This document shows positions 15,829-23,179 of a DNA stretch of 24,967 nucleotides, piece after piece. Each line of letters begins with the position of its first letter. Positions within the stretch are counted from its first letter, which is position 1. Where the stretch lies: positions 1 through 24,967 of the forward strand of contig UQBG01000026.1 of NCBI GenBank assembly GCA_900539185.1. The letters are read 5' to 3'. Position numbers and translations under genes: made by a program. The notes beneath the pieces are model-generated. The model was not told where the DNA came from. It searched no databases and saw only the letters and a list, made by a program, of their open reading frames with translations. The DNA comes from an uncultured Clostridium sp. (GTDB taxonomy: Bacteria; Bacillota; Clostridia; Lachnospirales; Lachnospiraceae).

Positions 15829-16520
15829 TACTGATTCACCACCATTTCTAATATAATATGTACGGAGTTCTCAATGGCCATAGCCTCAAACGCCGGATAG
15901 TCCATATGTGCACTGTCATCCGCCTTATCCGATATCGCACGGATAATCACAAACGGAATCTGGTTCAAATGTGCTGCCTGTGCAATCGCGGCACCTTCCA
16001 TTTCACAGCAATAGGCATGAAATTCATCCTCGATCATCTGCTTGCGTTCCTTCTTCGCAATAAATGCATCTCCGCTGGCCACTCTTCCTCGAAAGACTCC
16101 CAGCTCCGGAGTCACCTTATGACAACTCTTCTCCGCCAGTTCTGCCAGCTTCTCATCTGCCTGAAACGCCAGCGTATCCATCCGCGGAATCTGTCCCAAC
16201 GGATATCCGAATGCAACCGCATCCATATCATGTTGAACCGCATCCGTAGATATTACAATATCACCAATATTGATTTCAGAGCGAAGGGATCCGGCTATTC
16301 CGGTGTTGATAATTCCATCTACCCGATAATCATCCACCAGTATCTGAGCACAAATACCCGCATTTACTTTACCGATCCCGGATCGAACTACAACAACCTC
16401 TTTTCCTTTTATCTTTCCCCGATAGAAGTCCATTGATGCCTTGGTTTTCACCTGAACCTGTTCCATCTGTTCCTTAATCTTCGTTACTTCTTCATCCATT
16501 GCGCCGATAATTCCCAGCAT
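15828..16520 (-). CDS. mtnN: 5'-methylthioadenosine/S-adenosylhomocysteine nucleosidase
   Basis: A 230-aa nucleosidase (Pfs/MTAN) that removes adenine from SAH and MTA, giving S-ribosylhomocysteine for LuxS. The N-terminus GIIGAMDEEV carries the catalytic acid (E11). RSGIGKVNAG is the phosphate/ribose loop, EMEGAA holds the ribose-binding glutamate (E175), and ISDKADD holds the adenine-binding aspartate (D198). The start ATG follows AGGAGG by 5 bases. It is the first gene of the mtnN-luxS-amidohydrolase operon and has a strong promoter immediately upstream. Confidence 0.97.
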   Translation of the reverse strand: MLGIIGAMDEEVTKIKEQMEQVQVKTKASMDFYRGKIKGKEVVVVRSGIGKVNAGICAQILVDDYRVDGIINTGIAGSLRSEINIGDIVISTDAVQHDMDAVAFGYPLGQIPRMDTLAFQADEKLAELAEKSCHKVTPELGVFRGRVASGDAFIAKKERKQMIEDEFHAYCCEMEGAAIAQAAHLNQIPFVIIRAISDKADDSAHMDYPAFEAMAIENSVHIILEMVVNQ

Positions 16521-16552
16521 AGCAGCCTCCTGTCATATGTGTATTTTTGCTT

Positions 16553-16581
16553 ATTATACACCTATTGTCCCTGATTGTCTC
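16553..16581 (-). promoter_or_regulatory. Sigma-A-like promoter for the mtnN-luxS operon
   Basis: On the minus strand a perfect TATAAT (16553-16558) lies 17 bases after GAGACA (16576-16581), a 4 of 6 match to TTGACA. It starts just downstream of the agr terminator, so mtnN-luxS is probably transcribed independently of agrBD. I see no SAM or SAH riboswitch fold in the short leader. Confidence 0.6.
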
Positions 16582-16586
16582 CAATT

Positions 16587-16625
16587 AAAAAAGATACCAT
16601 ACCCGTTTCCAGATATGATATCTTT
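16587..16625 (-). terminator. Rho-independent terminator downstream of agrBD
   Basis: AAAGATACCATA (16590-16601) pairs with TATGATATCTTT (16614-16625) over 12 positions with one mismatch and a 12-base loop. On the minus strand a run of six T residues follows (16592-16587). The stretch from here to agrD (16626-16813) shows no gene that I can support. Confidence 0.75.
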
Positions 16626-16813
16626 ACTCCCATCTCTAAGCACAAGGTGTGCAATCTGTCACTAACATTTCCCTAGCTATATCAGTAACTATGAGTACTA
16701 TAGCACGATTTATTCTCAATCCTCGTGTTTTGTCCCAAATGCCGCCTTTTATGTCACAAGCGTTACCGCATCTGTTCCCAGTATCTCAACTGATACCTTG
16801 TACCGTCTGATTC

Positions 16814-16945
16814 CTATCTGCTCTGCTTTAATGCAGCAGGAATCTTTGGCTCATAGAAATAGCAGGGAATGCTCTTTCCTACGGACTCTTTGGCAATGCG
16901 TTCTCCCAGCTTCATTGCACTCTTCTTAACATCCAGCTTTTTCAT
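16814..16945 (-). CDS. agrD: AgrD-like cyclic (thio)lactone autoinducer peptide precursor
   Basis: A 43-aa precursor peptide, below the size that most gene callers report. It has a basic amphipathic leader (MKKLDVKKSAMKLGERIAKE), then SVGKSIP, a single cysteine (C28) and the core CYFYEPKIPAAL. The ESVGKSIPC and EPKIPAAL phrases match the clostridial cyclic lactone autoinducer family: a leader, a Cys-led macrocycle, and a charged proline-containing follower cut by AgrB. The ring probably begins at C28 and closes on a residue about four positions later (CYFYE); the exact closure is not provable here. The start overlaps the 3' end of agrB by 20 bases and has AAGGAGGGTGATAGGT in front of its ATG, so it is translated with agrB. 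It acts outside the cell after processing and is sensed by the AgrC-like kinase. Confidence 0.88.
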   Translation of the reverse strand: MKKLDVKKSAMKLGERIAKESVGKSIPCYFYEPKIPAALKQSR

Positions 16946-17525
16946 ACCTATCACCCTCCTTTTCCTTTAGTAATAATATGCTAAAGGCTTCCAAAAACAT
17001 GGAAGTCAATATCATATTCAGCACCGATGGTTCACCCAGACCATAACAGATACCTCCGGCCACACTCATTGCAGCCACAACACCTATACTACCTATCTTT
17101 TTCCGTCTCCGTACTCCCTCATCTACAATGGGATTATTCTGTGTACTGCGGGGTGCATATCGCACAATAATCCATATCGTAATTCCCAACAAAATCGCCA
17201 GCATCGGAACCGGAATGCTCACATGGGCGACTATCAGCCCCAGTCCCCAGATCCCCAGCATTGAAGCGGTACAGCCCAGGCTGCCCTTACAATGGATCCC
17301 TCCGGCACAGCTTCTTAACGCCGCAAAGCTGCCGATGATGATACACGTTTCCCGAATTGTATGGGTCAGACAGGCAATGGCAATTAAAATCAGTGTCTTA
17401 TACAGATTCTCCAGCAACAACGTATAGCCATATACTAATACCTCTGTCTGCTCTTCTGTTGTCTCCTCCCCACGCTGAAGGCAAGCCACAATCTTTCCGG
17501 CACATTTTTCGTTAAAATTTACCAT
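16926..17525 (-). CDS. agrB: AgrB accessory gene regulator, autoinducer-processing membrane peptidase
   Basis: A 199-aa polytopic membrane protein that cuts the AgrD precursor and joins the Cys-containing core into a thiolactone ring. The catalytic pair is visible as H78 and C85 in RSCAGGIHCKGSLGC, with the same seven-residue spacing as in Staphylococcus aureus AgrB. R71 and the GG also match the family. About five or six hydrophobic helices are seen. The ATG at 17523-17525 has a GGAAA-type site close upstream. agrD overlaps its end by 20 bases. Probable promoter -10 TATACT on the minus strand (17581-17586). Confidence 0.95.
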   Translation of the reverse strand: MVNFNEKCAGKIVACLQRGEETTEEQTEVLVYGYTLLLENLYKTLILIAIACLTHTIRETCIIIGSFAALRSCAGGIHCKGSLGCTASMLGIWGLGLIVAHVSIPVPMLAILLGITIWIIVRYAPRSTQNNPIVDEGVRRRKKIGSIGVVAAMSVAGGICYGLGEPSVLNMILTSMFLEAFSILLLKEKEGDRYEKAGC

Positions 17526-17580
17526 TTTCCTTTTCTTCCCTCTATGATTATGCTAAAATAAGTAACGTGTTTTCATATGA

Positions 17581-17586
17581 AGTATA
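17581..17586 (-). promoter_or_regulatory. Likely -10 element for agrBD
   Basis: TATACT on the minus strand lies 56 bases upstream of the agrB start. No good -35 is found at 17 bases, which is expected if the promoter depends on an activator such as AgrA. The direct repeat at 17618-17647 lies upstream. Confidence 0.4.
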
Positions 17587-17617
17587 GCATTCACAGAGGG
17601 GGACAAACGGCATTTAT

Positions 17618-17647
17618 CATAAATGTCAATATTTATAGCATAACTGC
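17618..17647 (-). promoter_or_regulatory. Candidate AgrA/LytTR operator: 9-bp direct repeat, 21-bp period
   Basis: On the minus strand GCAGTTATG (17639-17647) and ACATTTATG (17618-17626) are a direct repeat matching at 7 of 9 positions, with a 12-base spacer and a 21-base start-to-start period. LytTR-type regulators such as AgrA bind two 9-bp direct repeats with this spacing, and GCAGTTATG is close to the ACAGTTAAG half-site of S. aureus. It lies in the divergent region between agrB and agrC, about 30 bases from the agrC start. A small palindrome CATTTAT-c-ATAAATG (17611-17625) overlaps it. Confidence 0.5.
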
Positions 17648-17676
17648 TAATAGATTGAAAGGATCCTCGACAGATT

Positions 17677-19038
17677 ATGACATTTTTTGAATTTTGTTAT
17701 TTTGCCTTTGGGGCATTAGACTTTTTTATCGTTATGGTTGGACCTGTAACCGAGTTGCTATCCGGAAAGAGGCAGGTATTTTTATTGATTTACCTGTTTG
17801 CCGCTACCTTTATTACACAGGCTCTTTTACCTTCCTGCTTTACATATCTGGTACTGGCATCTACTCTGGCTTTTATTTACTTCTTTACAGGGAAAAAGCT
17901 CATTGCTTTGTGTATGTCTTTGTTCCATTACTTATTATCCATTGTTTTAAGCTATTTATCACTATCGCTCTTTCATTGGATTACCGGTGTGACAGAGGCA
18001 GAAATGGTAACCGCTTACTTTATTCCGTATTACATATTTTTAACGGTATTGTTTATCTTTTCTGCGTTCTGCATTCGTCATCTATATAACCGTTTTATCG
18101 GAAACGCAGTTCGTTTATCCGCCCACACAGGCCTTTTACTGCTGTTTTACCTGACACTGTGTACGCTGCTATTCGTATATAATTATACCTATGAGGAGTC
18201 GCAGGGCTTTCCTCAGCATTATGTAACTGTAAATACGATCTTATTCCTTACATTCTTCCTGATCACTGCCATCTTCATTGTACTGCTTATGCGGATTCTA
18301 AAAAAGGATGCACGCTTACAGACACAGGTAGCACAGTATGACAGTCTTCAACAATATACCACCCAGGTAGAGGAACTCTATCAGGGAATCCGAGGCTTTA
18401 AACATGATTATATTAATATTCTGACAACAATGCAGTTCTATATCGATCAACAGGACTGGGAACATCTGAGGGACTATTATTACTCTGAAATTCTCCCATC
18501 CGGTCAGTCCTTTCAGGACTCTTCACAGACGTTGGGTGCACTAAGCAATCTCCATATTCCGGAGTTAAAGAGTCTGTTATACAATAAACTAATCAAGGCG
18601 ATGGAGAAAAATATTCCGGTTCATTTGGAGATTCGGACTCCGATTGAGCATATGTCCGCAAAGTATGTGGATATCGCCAGAGTCATGGGTATCTATCTGG
18701 ACAATGCCATAGAAGCCTTGACTGAGCAGTCCCCTTCTGCTGCCACAACCGATTTTTCCGATACCGGTTCCGTCGCGACTGCGGATTCCTCCGGTCTCTC
18801 GATTGCAATGACCTCCGACGATACGGCTGTCATGATCGTTATCCGCAATCGCTGCCCCGCATTTTCACTTGATATCCGGAAGCTCGGAACGATCAGCTAT
18901 TCCACAAAGGGTACTAACCGTGGGCTGGGACTTCATATTGCATCCGAAACCCTTCAGTCCTACAAGAATATCCAGCATGATACCACCTATGATGATGGTT
19001 ATTTCACACAGATTTTAAAGATTTATCACGAAGTCTAA
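17677..19038 (+). CDS. agrC: AgrC-like peptide-sensing histidine kinase (GHKL type)
   Basis: A 453-aa kinase. About six membrane helices (residues 8-205) form the peptide-sensing module. The phosphoacceptor H243 lies in the AgrC-style GFKHDYINIL box, and the GHKL ATPase shows N343 in IYLDNAIEAL and the glycine-rich GTNRGLGLHIASE. A Ser/Thr/Asp/Ala-rich stretch (352-380) interrupts the ATPase domain and is longer than I expect. The ATG is the only in-frame start after a stop at 17656; the GAAAGGA site lies 13 bases upstream, unusually far. The regulator gene follows after 13 bases. It is the sensor for the peptide made from agrBD on the opposite strand. Confidence 0.9.
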   Translation: MTFFEFCYFAFGALDFFIVMVGPVTELLSGKRQVFLLIYLFAATFITQALLPSCFTYLVLASTLAFIYFFTGKKLIALCMSLFHYLLSIVLSYLSLSLFHWITGVTEAEMVTAYFIPYYIFLTVLFIFSAFCIRHLYNRFIGNAVRLSAHTGLLLLFYLTLCTLLFVYNYTYEESQGFPQHYVTVNTILFLTFFLITAIFIVLLMRILKKDARLQTQVAQYDSLQQYTTQVEELYQGIRGFKHDYINILTTMQFYIDQQDWEHLRDYYYSEILPSGQSFQDSSQTLGALSNLHIPELKSLLYNKLIKAMEKNIPVHLEIRTPIEHMSAKYVDIARVMGIYLDNAIEALTEQSPSAATTDFSDTGSVATADSSGLSIAMTSDDTAVMIVIRNRCPAFSLDIRKLGTISYSTKGTNRGLGLHIASETLQSYKNIQHDTTYDDGYFTQILKIYHEV

Positions 19039-19051
19039 GGAGGCGATTTCC

Positions 19052-19804
19052 ATGCTATCTATATATCTATGTGATGATAATGCGGCACAGCTGAATCGTT
19101 ACCAAACAATTATTGAGAATCTGATTCTGATAGAGGAATATGATATGCAGGTTCAAGCTGCTGTTACAAACCCGCAGGAGCTTCTGGAACTCCTTTCTGC
19201 CCGGCAGGCGGCAAACCAGCTATCGGCAGATTTCTATCTTTTAGATATTGATCTTCACTCCGACATAGATGGCTTTCAACTGGCACAGCAAATCCGCAAA
19301 CTGGATTCCAGAGGCTTTATCGTATTTATCACCACCCATTCTGAGATGGCGATGCTAACCTTCCGGTACCAGATCGAGGCCATGGATTTCATCCTGAAGG
19401 ATGAGAGCTGGAATATCGGCCCCCGCATTCACAGCTGTTTAAAAGCTGCCTTGGAACGCCATAACCACTCTGCTGATATTGCCATGCTTTCTTTTAAAAT
19501 GGGATCTCATACGGTTCAGATTGAACAGGACAGCATCCTGTATATTACAGCTTCCCAGACACCGCATAAGATATTGATTGTTACCCGAAACGGCACAAAG
19601 GAATTATATGGTACTCTGTCTAAATGTATGTCTTCTCTTACGGAACAGTTTATCCGCTGTCATAAGGCATTTATCGTAAATATTCGGCACATACAAGACA
19701 TTGACCGCAACACGCTGACCCTGCATCTAACCGGGGGGCAGACCTGCATTGCTTCCACCCGCGGAATCCAATCCGTGATACAGGCAATGAATACCCTCTC
19801 CTAG
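19052..19804 (+). CDS. agrA: AgrA-like LytTR-family response regulator
   Basis: A 250-aa regulator. The receiver domain has D8/D9, the phosphoacceptor D65 in FYLLDIDLHSDIDGF, and K116 in DFILKDESW. A LytTR DNA-binding domain (about 145-248) follows, with SLTEQFIRCHKAFIVNIRHI and TGGQTCIASTRG. LytTR proteins bind paired direct repeats; the nearest candidate is at 17618-17647. The start has AAGGAGGCGATTTCC directly upstream, 13 bases after the kinase stop, so the two form one transcript. It is the response partner of the agr system. Confidence 0.93.
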   Translation: MLSIYLCDDNAAQLNRYQTIIENLILIEEYDMQVQAAVTNPQELLELLSARQAANQLSADFYLLDIDLHSDIDGFQLAQQIRKLDSRGFIVFITTHSEMAMLTFRYQIEAMDFILKDESWNIGPRIHSCLKAALERHNHSADIAMLSFKMGSHTVQIEQDSILYITASQTPHKILIVTRNGTKELYGTLSKCMSSLTEQFIRCHKAFIVNIRHIQDIDRNTLTLHLTGGQTCIASTRGIQSVIQAMNTLS

Positions 19805-19817
19805 ATCTATGGATTCA

Positions 19818-19846
19818 TTGCAAATTCTTACGAATGTTGTTATAAT
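19818..19846 (+). promoter_or_regulatory. Sigma-A-like promoter for the TSCPD-murG genes
   Basis: TTGCAA (19818-19823) and TATAAT (19841-19846) are separated by exactly 17 bases. The start codon lies 47 bases further on. Confidence 0.7.
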
Positions 19847-19893
19847 CGTGTCAGTAATAATAATATGGATATACTAATAAGGAGGATATCAAA

Positions 19894-20136
19894 ATGACAT
19901 ATAAAACAAAAGGTGTATGTTCTTCCCAGATCACATTTGATATCGTAGACAATAAGGTTCATAATGTACAGTTTACTGGTGGTTGCAATGGTAACACACA
20001 GGGTGTGGCTGCATTGATCGAAGGTATGGATGTGAACGAAGCTATTCAACGTATGGAAGGTATCCGTTGCGGATTCCGCCCAACTTCCTGTCCGGATCAG
20101 TTAGCACAGGCATTAAAAGCCGCTATTTCCCAGTAG
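19894..20136 (+). CDS. TSCPD-domain (TIGR03905-type) four-cysteine protein
   Basis: An 80-aa cytosolic protein with the family signature PTSCPDQLAQAL near the end. Cysteines lie at 9, 31, 59 and 66, consistent with a four-Cys metal site. The sequence GVCSSQITFDIVDNKVHNVQ is also family-like. Its function in bacteria is not established; the domain also occurs in some ribonucleotide reductases. It starts after AAGGAGG. The gene sits 19 bases before murG and may share its transcript. Confidence 0.9.
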   Translation: MTYKTKGVCSSQITFDIVDNKVHNVQFTGGCNGNTQGVAALIEGMDVNEAIQRMEGIRCGFRPTSCPDQLAQALKAAISQ

Positions 20137-20155
20137 TATAAGGCAGGAGGCTTTT

Positions 20156-21220
20156 ATGAAACGAATTATTCTAACCGGCGGTGGTACCGCCGGACATGTT
20201 ACTCCGAATATCGCACTGATTCCCAGACTGAAGGATGAAGGCTATGATATTCACTATATCGGTTCCTATAACGGAATTGAAAAAAAGTTAATTGAGGATA
20301 TGAAGATTCCTTATCATGGTATTTCTTCCGGAAAGCTTCGTCGTTACTTTGATGTAAAGAACTTTTCTGATCCATTTCGTGTTATAAAGGGATACGGAGA
20401 GGCTACCCGTCTTATGAAGAGTCTGAAGCCGGATGTGGTCTTCAGCAAAGGGGGCTTTGTGTCGGTTCCGGTTGTTATCGCTGCCAAGAATCATCACATC
20501 CCTGCTATTATCCATGAATCCGATATGACGCCCGGTCTGGCAAATAAGCTCTGCCTGTCCAGTGCTGTAAAGATCTGTTGTAATTTCCCTGAAGCTATGG
20601 AACATCTGCCAAAGGAAAAAGCAGTTCTTACCGGAACTCCCATCCGTCAGGAGCTGTTTCAGGGGGATCCCGTCGATGCAATCCGCTTTACCGGACTCAG
20701 TGCAAACAAACCAACCATTCTGGTTGTTGGCGGCAGTACCGGCAGTGTAAAGGTAAATGAAGCCGTTCGCAGCTGTCTGGATTCTCTTCTGGATACCTAT
20801 CAGGTCATTCATCTATGCGGAAAGGACAAGGTCGATCCTGCTTATGCAGACCGCCCCGGTTATGTCCAGTATGAGTATATCAAGAAGGAACTCAGTTCCA
20901 TGCTTTCTCTGGCGGATATCGTCATATCCAGAGCCGGAGCCAATGCTATCTGTGAACTGCAGGCTCTTGCAAAGCCAAATATTCTGATTCCACTTGGTTC
21001 CAATGCCAGCCGCGGAGATCAGATTCTAAATGCAGAATCATTTGAAAAACAGGGATTCAGTTATGTATTACATGAAGAAGATCTAAGCAATGAATCTCTG
21101 TTGGCTGCTGTCGAACAGGTATATACACATCGGGAAGACTATCGTAGTACAATGGCCGCCAGTCAGATGTCAAATTCGATCGACATCATTATCGACTTAA
21201 TTAATCAGGCATGTAAGTGA
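20156..21220 (+). CDS. murG: UDP-GlcNAc:lipid I N-acetylglucosaminyltransferase (MurG)
   Basis: A 354-aa GT-B glycosyltransferase at the inner face of the membrane. It adds GlcNAc to lipid I to make lipid II for peptidoglycan. The N-terminal GGGTAGHVTPN loop (8-18) and HESDMTPGLANK are typical. The C-terminal half shows VVGGSTGSVKVN and the donor-binding region RAGANAICELQALAKPNILI. Length fits the family. It has GCAGGAGG ahead of the ATG. It stands outside any visible division/cell-wall cluster, next to the TSCPD protein, so the organism could have a second copy elsewhere; this window cannot tell. Confidence 0.95.
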   Translation: MKRIILTGGGTAGHVTPNIALIPRLKDEGYDIHYIGSYNGIEKKLIEDMKIPYHGISSGKLRRYFDVKNFSDPFRVIKGYGEATRLMKSLKPDVVFSKGGFVSVPVVIAAKNHHIPAIIHESDMTPGLANKLCLSSAVKICCNFPEAMEHLPKEKAVLTGTPIRQELFQGDPVDAIRFTGLSANKPTILVVGGSTGSVKVNEAVRSCLDSLLDTYQVIHLCGKDKVDPAYADRPGYVQYEYIKKELSSMLSLADIVISRAGANAICELQALAKPNILIPLGSNASRGDQILNAESFEKQGFSYVLHEEDLSNESLLAAVEQVYTHREDYRSTMAASQMSNSIDIIIDLINQACK

Positions 21221-21221
21221 G

Positions 21222-21246
21222 ATTATTCATGGAATGAATAATTTCT
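21222..21246 (+). terminator. Weak hairpin after murG
   Basis: ATTATTCAT (21222-21230) pairs perfectly with ATGAATAAT (21234-21242) around a 3-base loop, followed by TTTCTC. It starts two bases after the murG stop. It is AT-rich and its T tail is short, so termination may be partial. Confidence 0.35.
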
Positions 21247-21309
21247 CATACTATTATAATGAGCATTTCAAAAATCAGGGAGATATAAAAATATAGAAAG
21301 GGAGTATCT

Positions 21310-23103
21310 ATGAAATTACGTTCACTATTAAAGAGGGTTGCTGCAGTCGGTCTTGGTCTGATCCTGCTGGCATCCGGTACCGGCTGTAATCGTTCTGCTT
21401 CTACAGTCGCTTCCGCCGATCCGGACTTTGACCAATTTTTGGAGGATCTTTTTTTAGAAGACGTCACAGATAACACGCTGAATCTTCATTTTACACTAAA
21501 AGATCCCGCCGGTTACGGAATCGAGGATATGGAACCTTCTCTCGGAGATCTGGATGACCGTGACTTTTCGAGTCTGGAGGAGGACTGGGCCGATATAGAA
21601 GGAACCTTTCAGGAACTGCAGTCCTTTGACTATGATAAGCTGGATGAAAAGCAACAGTTAACCTATGATATCTTATATCATTATATGAATCAGGAAATCT
21701 CCATGAAGGACTGCCGGTATCAGGGAACCGTATTCGGTCAGGTCACCGGTGTACAAAGCAACATGCCACTGAATATGTCTCTGTATGAGTTTTACTCTGC
21801 CGACGATATCGATGACTATCTGGCTCTGATGGAGCTTTTGGATGATTACTTCGAATACTGTATCGAATATGAACAGTTCCGTACCTCCGAAGGTTATGGT
21901 ATGTCAGATGGTGCGATCGATGACGCAGTTGAACAGTGCGAAGAGTTTCTTGCTCACACCGATGATAACTACCTGATCACCACCTTTGACCATAAGATAG
22001 ATGCTATGGATGAACTGTCGGATACCCAGAAGAATTCTTATAAGGATCAGAATCGCAACATCATCCTGAATACCGTGATTCCGGCATATCAGTCTATGAT
22101 TGACGAACTAAATGCGTTAAAAGGCAAGAGTCAGGATCTGGGTGGAATCTGCAACTACACAGACGGGAAAAAGTACTATGAATACATCGTTGCCCACAAA
22201 ACCGGATCTTCTAAAACCATTCCGGAAATGAAAAAGGTTCTGGAGGGTGTTCTGGATGACGCTACCAATATGCTATACGACGTATATACCAATGCGCCGG
22301 AGGTAGTAAATGAATACTATGGCGATGAAAACTTCATCGTACAGGGGCTATCGGAACCAGCCTCTTTTCTGGAATACTACAAAAGTCAGATGGTCGGTTC
22401 TTTCCCAACTCCACCAGAGGTACAGTATACCATCAGTGATATTGATCCGGCGATTGCAGATATCGTATCTCCTGCCTTTTGTGTAACACCATGTATTGAT
22501 GACTACACGCACAATGTCATTCAGGTAAATCGCGGTGAAAACAACGGTGGTGCCGGTTCTTTATCCGCCACCTATGCCCATGAAGGATATCCCGGTCACT
22601 TATATCAGATGACCTACTTCCTTTCCACAGATCCTTATCCGATCCGGGATACGCTTAACTATCTCGGATATGACGAAGGCTGGGCAATGTATGTAGAAAT
22701 GCGTTCCTATAACTGGGTTACCTATGAAAATTATGAAGACAAATATGTACGGGAAATGTATGTTGCCGGTGAATTACAAAACATTGCATTCTGTTGTCTG
22801 GCAGACATTTATGTAAACTACTATGGATATACTGTAGATGAGCTGGCTGATTATATGAATAGTATCGGCTTCAACGGAAGTATGGCTCAGGACCTTTATG
22901 ACATGATGATTGAGGAGCCCGGATATTATCCACAGTACTTTGTCGGCTATCTGGAGTTTGTAGAACTTCGAGACTATGCGGTTAATAAGCTGGGTGATTC
23001 ATTTGATGAAGTTGCATACCATCAGGTTATTCTGGAAACAGGACCTTGCGACTTTGATACCCTTCGCAAGCAGGTTGATGCCTATATAGAATCGGTACAA
23101 TAA
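21310..23103 (+). CDS. DUF885-family lipoprotein, putative zinc metalloprotease
   Basis: A 597-aa secreted protein. The signal peptide is followed by lipobox ASGTGC with C26 as the lipid site. The mature part is acidic, with a helical DUF885 fold. The metal site is the family motif HEGYPGH (H424-H430), and a downstream DEGWAMYVE supplies a likely third ligand. DUF885 proteins resemble M32/M3-like zinc peptidases; substrate and role are not known. The ATG has AGAAAGGGAGT upstream, and the gene ends 40 bases before a strong terminator. It stands alone, not in an obvious operon. Confidence 0.92.
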   Translation: MKLRSLLKRVAAVGLGLILLASGTGCNRSASTVASADPDFDQFLEDLFLEDVTDNTLNLHFTLKDPAGYGIEDMEPSLGDLDDRDFSSLEEDWADIEGTFQELQSFDYDKLDEKQQLTYDILYHYMNQEISMKDCRYQGTVFGQVTGVQSNMPLNMSLYEFYSADDIDDYLALMELLDDYFEYCIEYEQFRTSEGYGMSDGAIDDAVEQCEEFLAHTDDNYLITTFDHKIDAMDELSDTQKNSYKDQNRNIILNTVIPAYQSMIDELNALKGKSQDLGGICNYTDGKKYYEYIVAHKTGSSKTIPEMKKVLEGVLDDATNMLYDVYTNAPEVVNEYYGDENFIVQGLSEPASFLEYYKSQMVGSFPTPPEVQYTISDIDPAIADIVSPAFCVTPCIDDYTHNVIQVNRGENNGGAGSLSATYAHEGYPGHLYQMTYFLSTDPYPIRDTLNYLGYDEGWAMYVEMRSYNWVTYENYEDKYVREMYVAGELQNIAFCCLADIYVNYYGYTVDELADYMNSIGFNGSMAQDLYDMMIEEPGYYPQYFVGYLEFVELRDYAVNKLGDSFDEVAYHQVILETGPCDFDTLRKQVDAYIESVQ

Positions 23104-23143
23104 CCGGTATTTTGATACAGTACTAATAACGGTTTACCAAACG

Positions 23144-23178
23144 AAGGCGGTCATTCCAAGATGGAACGACCGCCTTTT
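23144..23178 (+). terminator. Strong Rho-independent terminator after the DUF885 gene
   Basis: AAGGCGGTC (23144-23152) pairs perfectly with GACCGCCTT (23168-23176), and the inner TTCC/GGAA pairing extends the stem. It is followed by TTTTC. It also lies just past the stop of the 53-codon minus-strand gene and could stop both, though the minus-side T tail is poor. Confidence 0.85.
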
Positions 23179-23179
23179 C

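Noticed and set aside
15858..16436. Long open frame on the plus strand opposite mtnN (192 codons).
   Set aside because: No domain or ribosome site; it is the shadow of the intact nucleosidase.
16521..16587. SAM/SAH riboswitch upstream of mtnN.
   Set aside because: The leader from the TATAAT promoter to the start codon is only about 30 bases, too short for such a fold.
16626..16813. Minus-strand stretch after agrD, including an open phrase in the -1 frame (IRRYKVSVEILGTDAVTLVT then stop) that could look like an agrD extension or remnant.
   Set aside because: It has no start codon or ribosome site and ends soon in a stop; agrD itself ends cleanly with a TAG and a complete follower. A frameshift remnant cannot be shown.
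17611..17625. Palindrome CATTTAT-c-ATAAATG as an independent operator.
   Set aside because: It overlaps one half of the direct repeat and is AT-rich; no repressor in the window would use it, so it is noted only with the operator.
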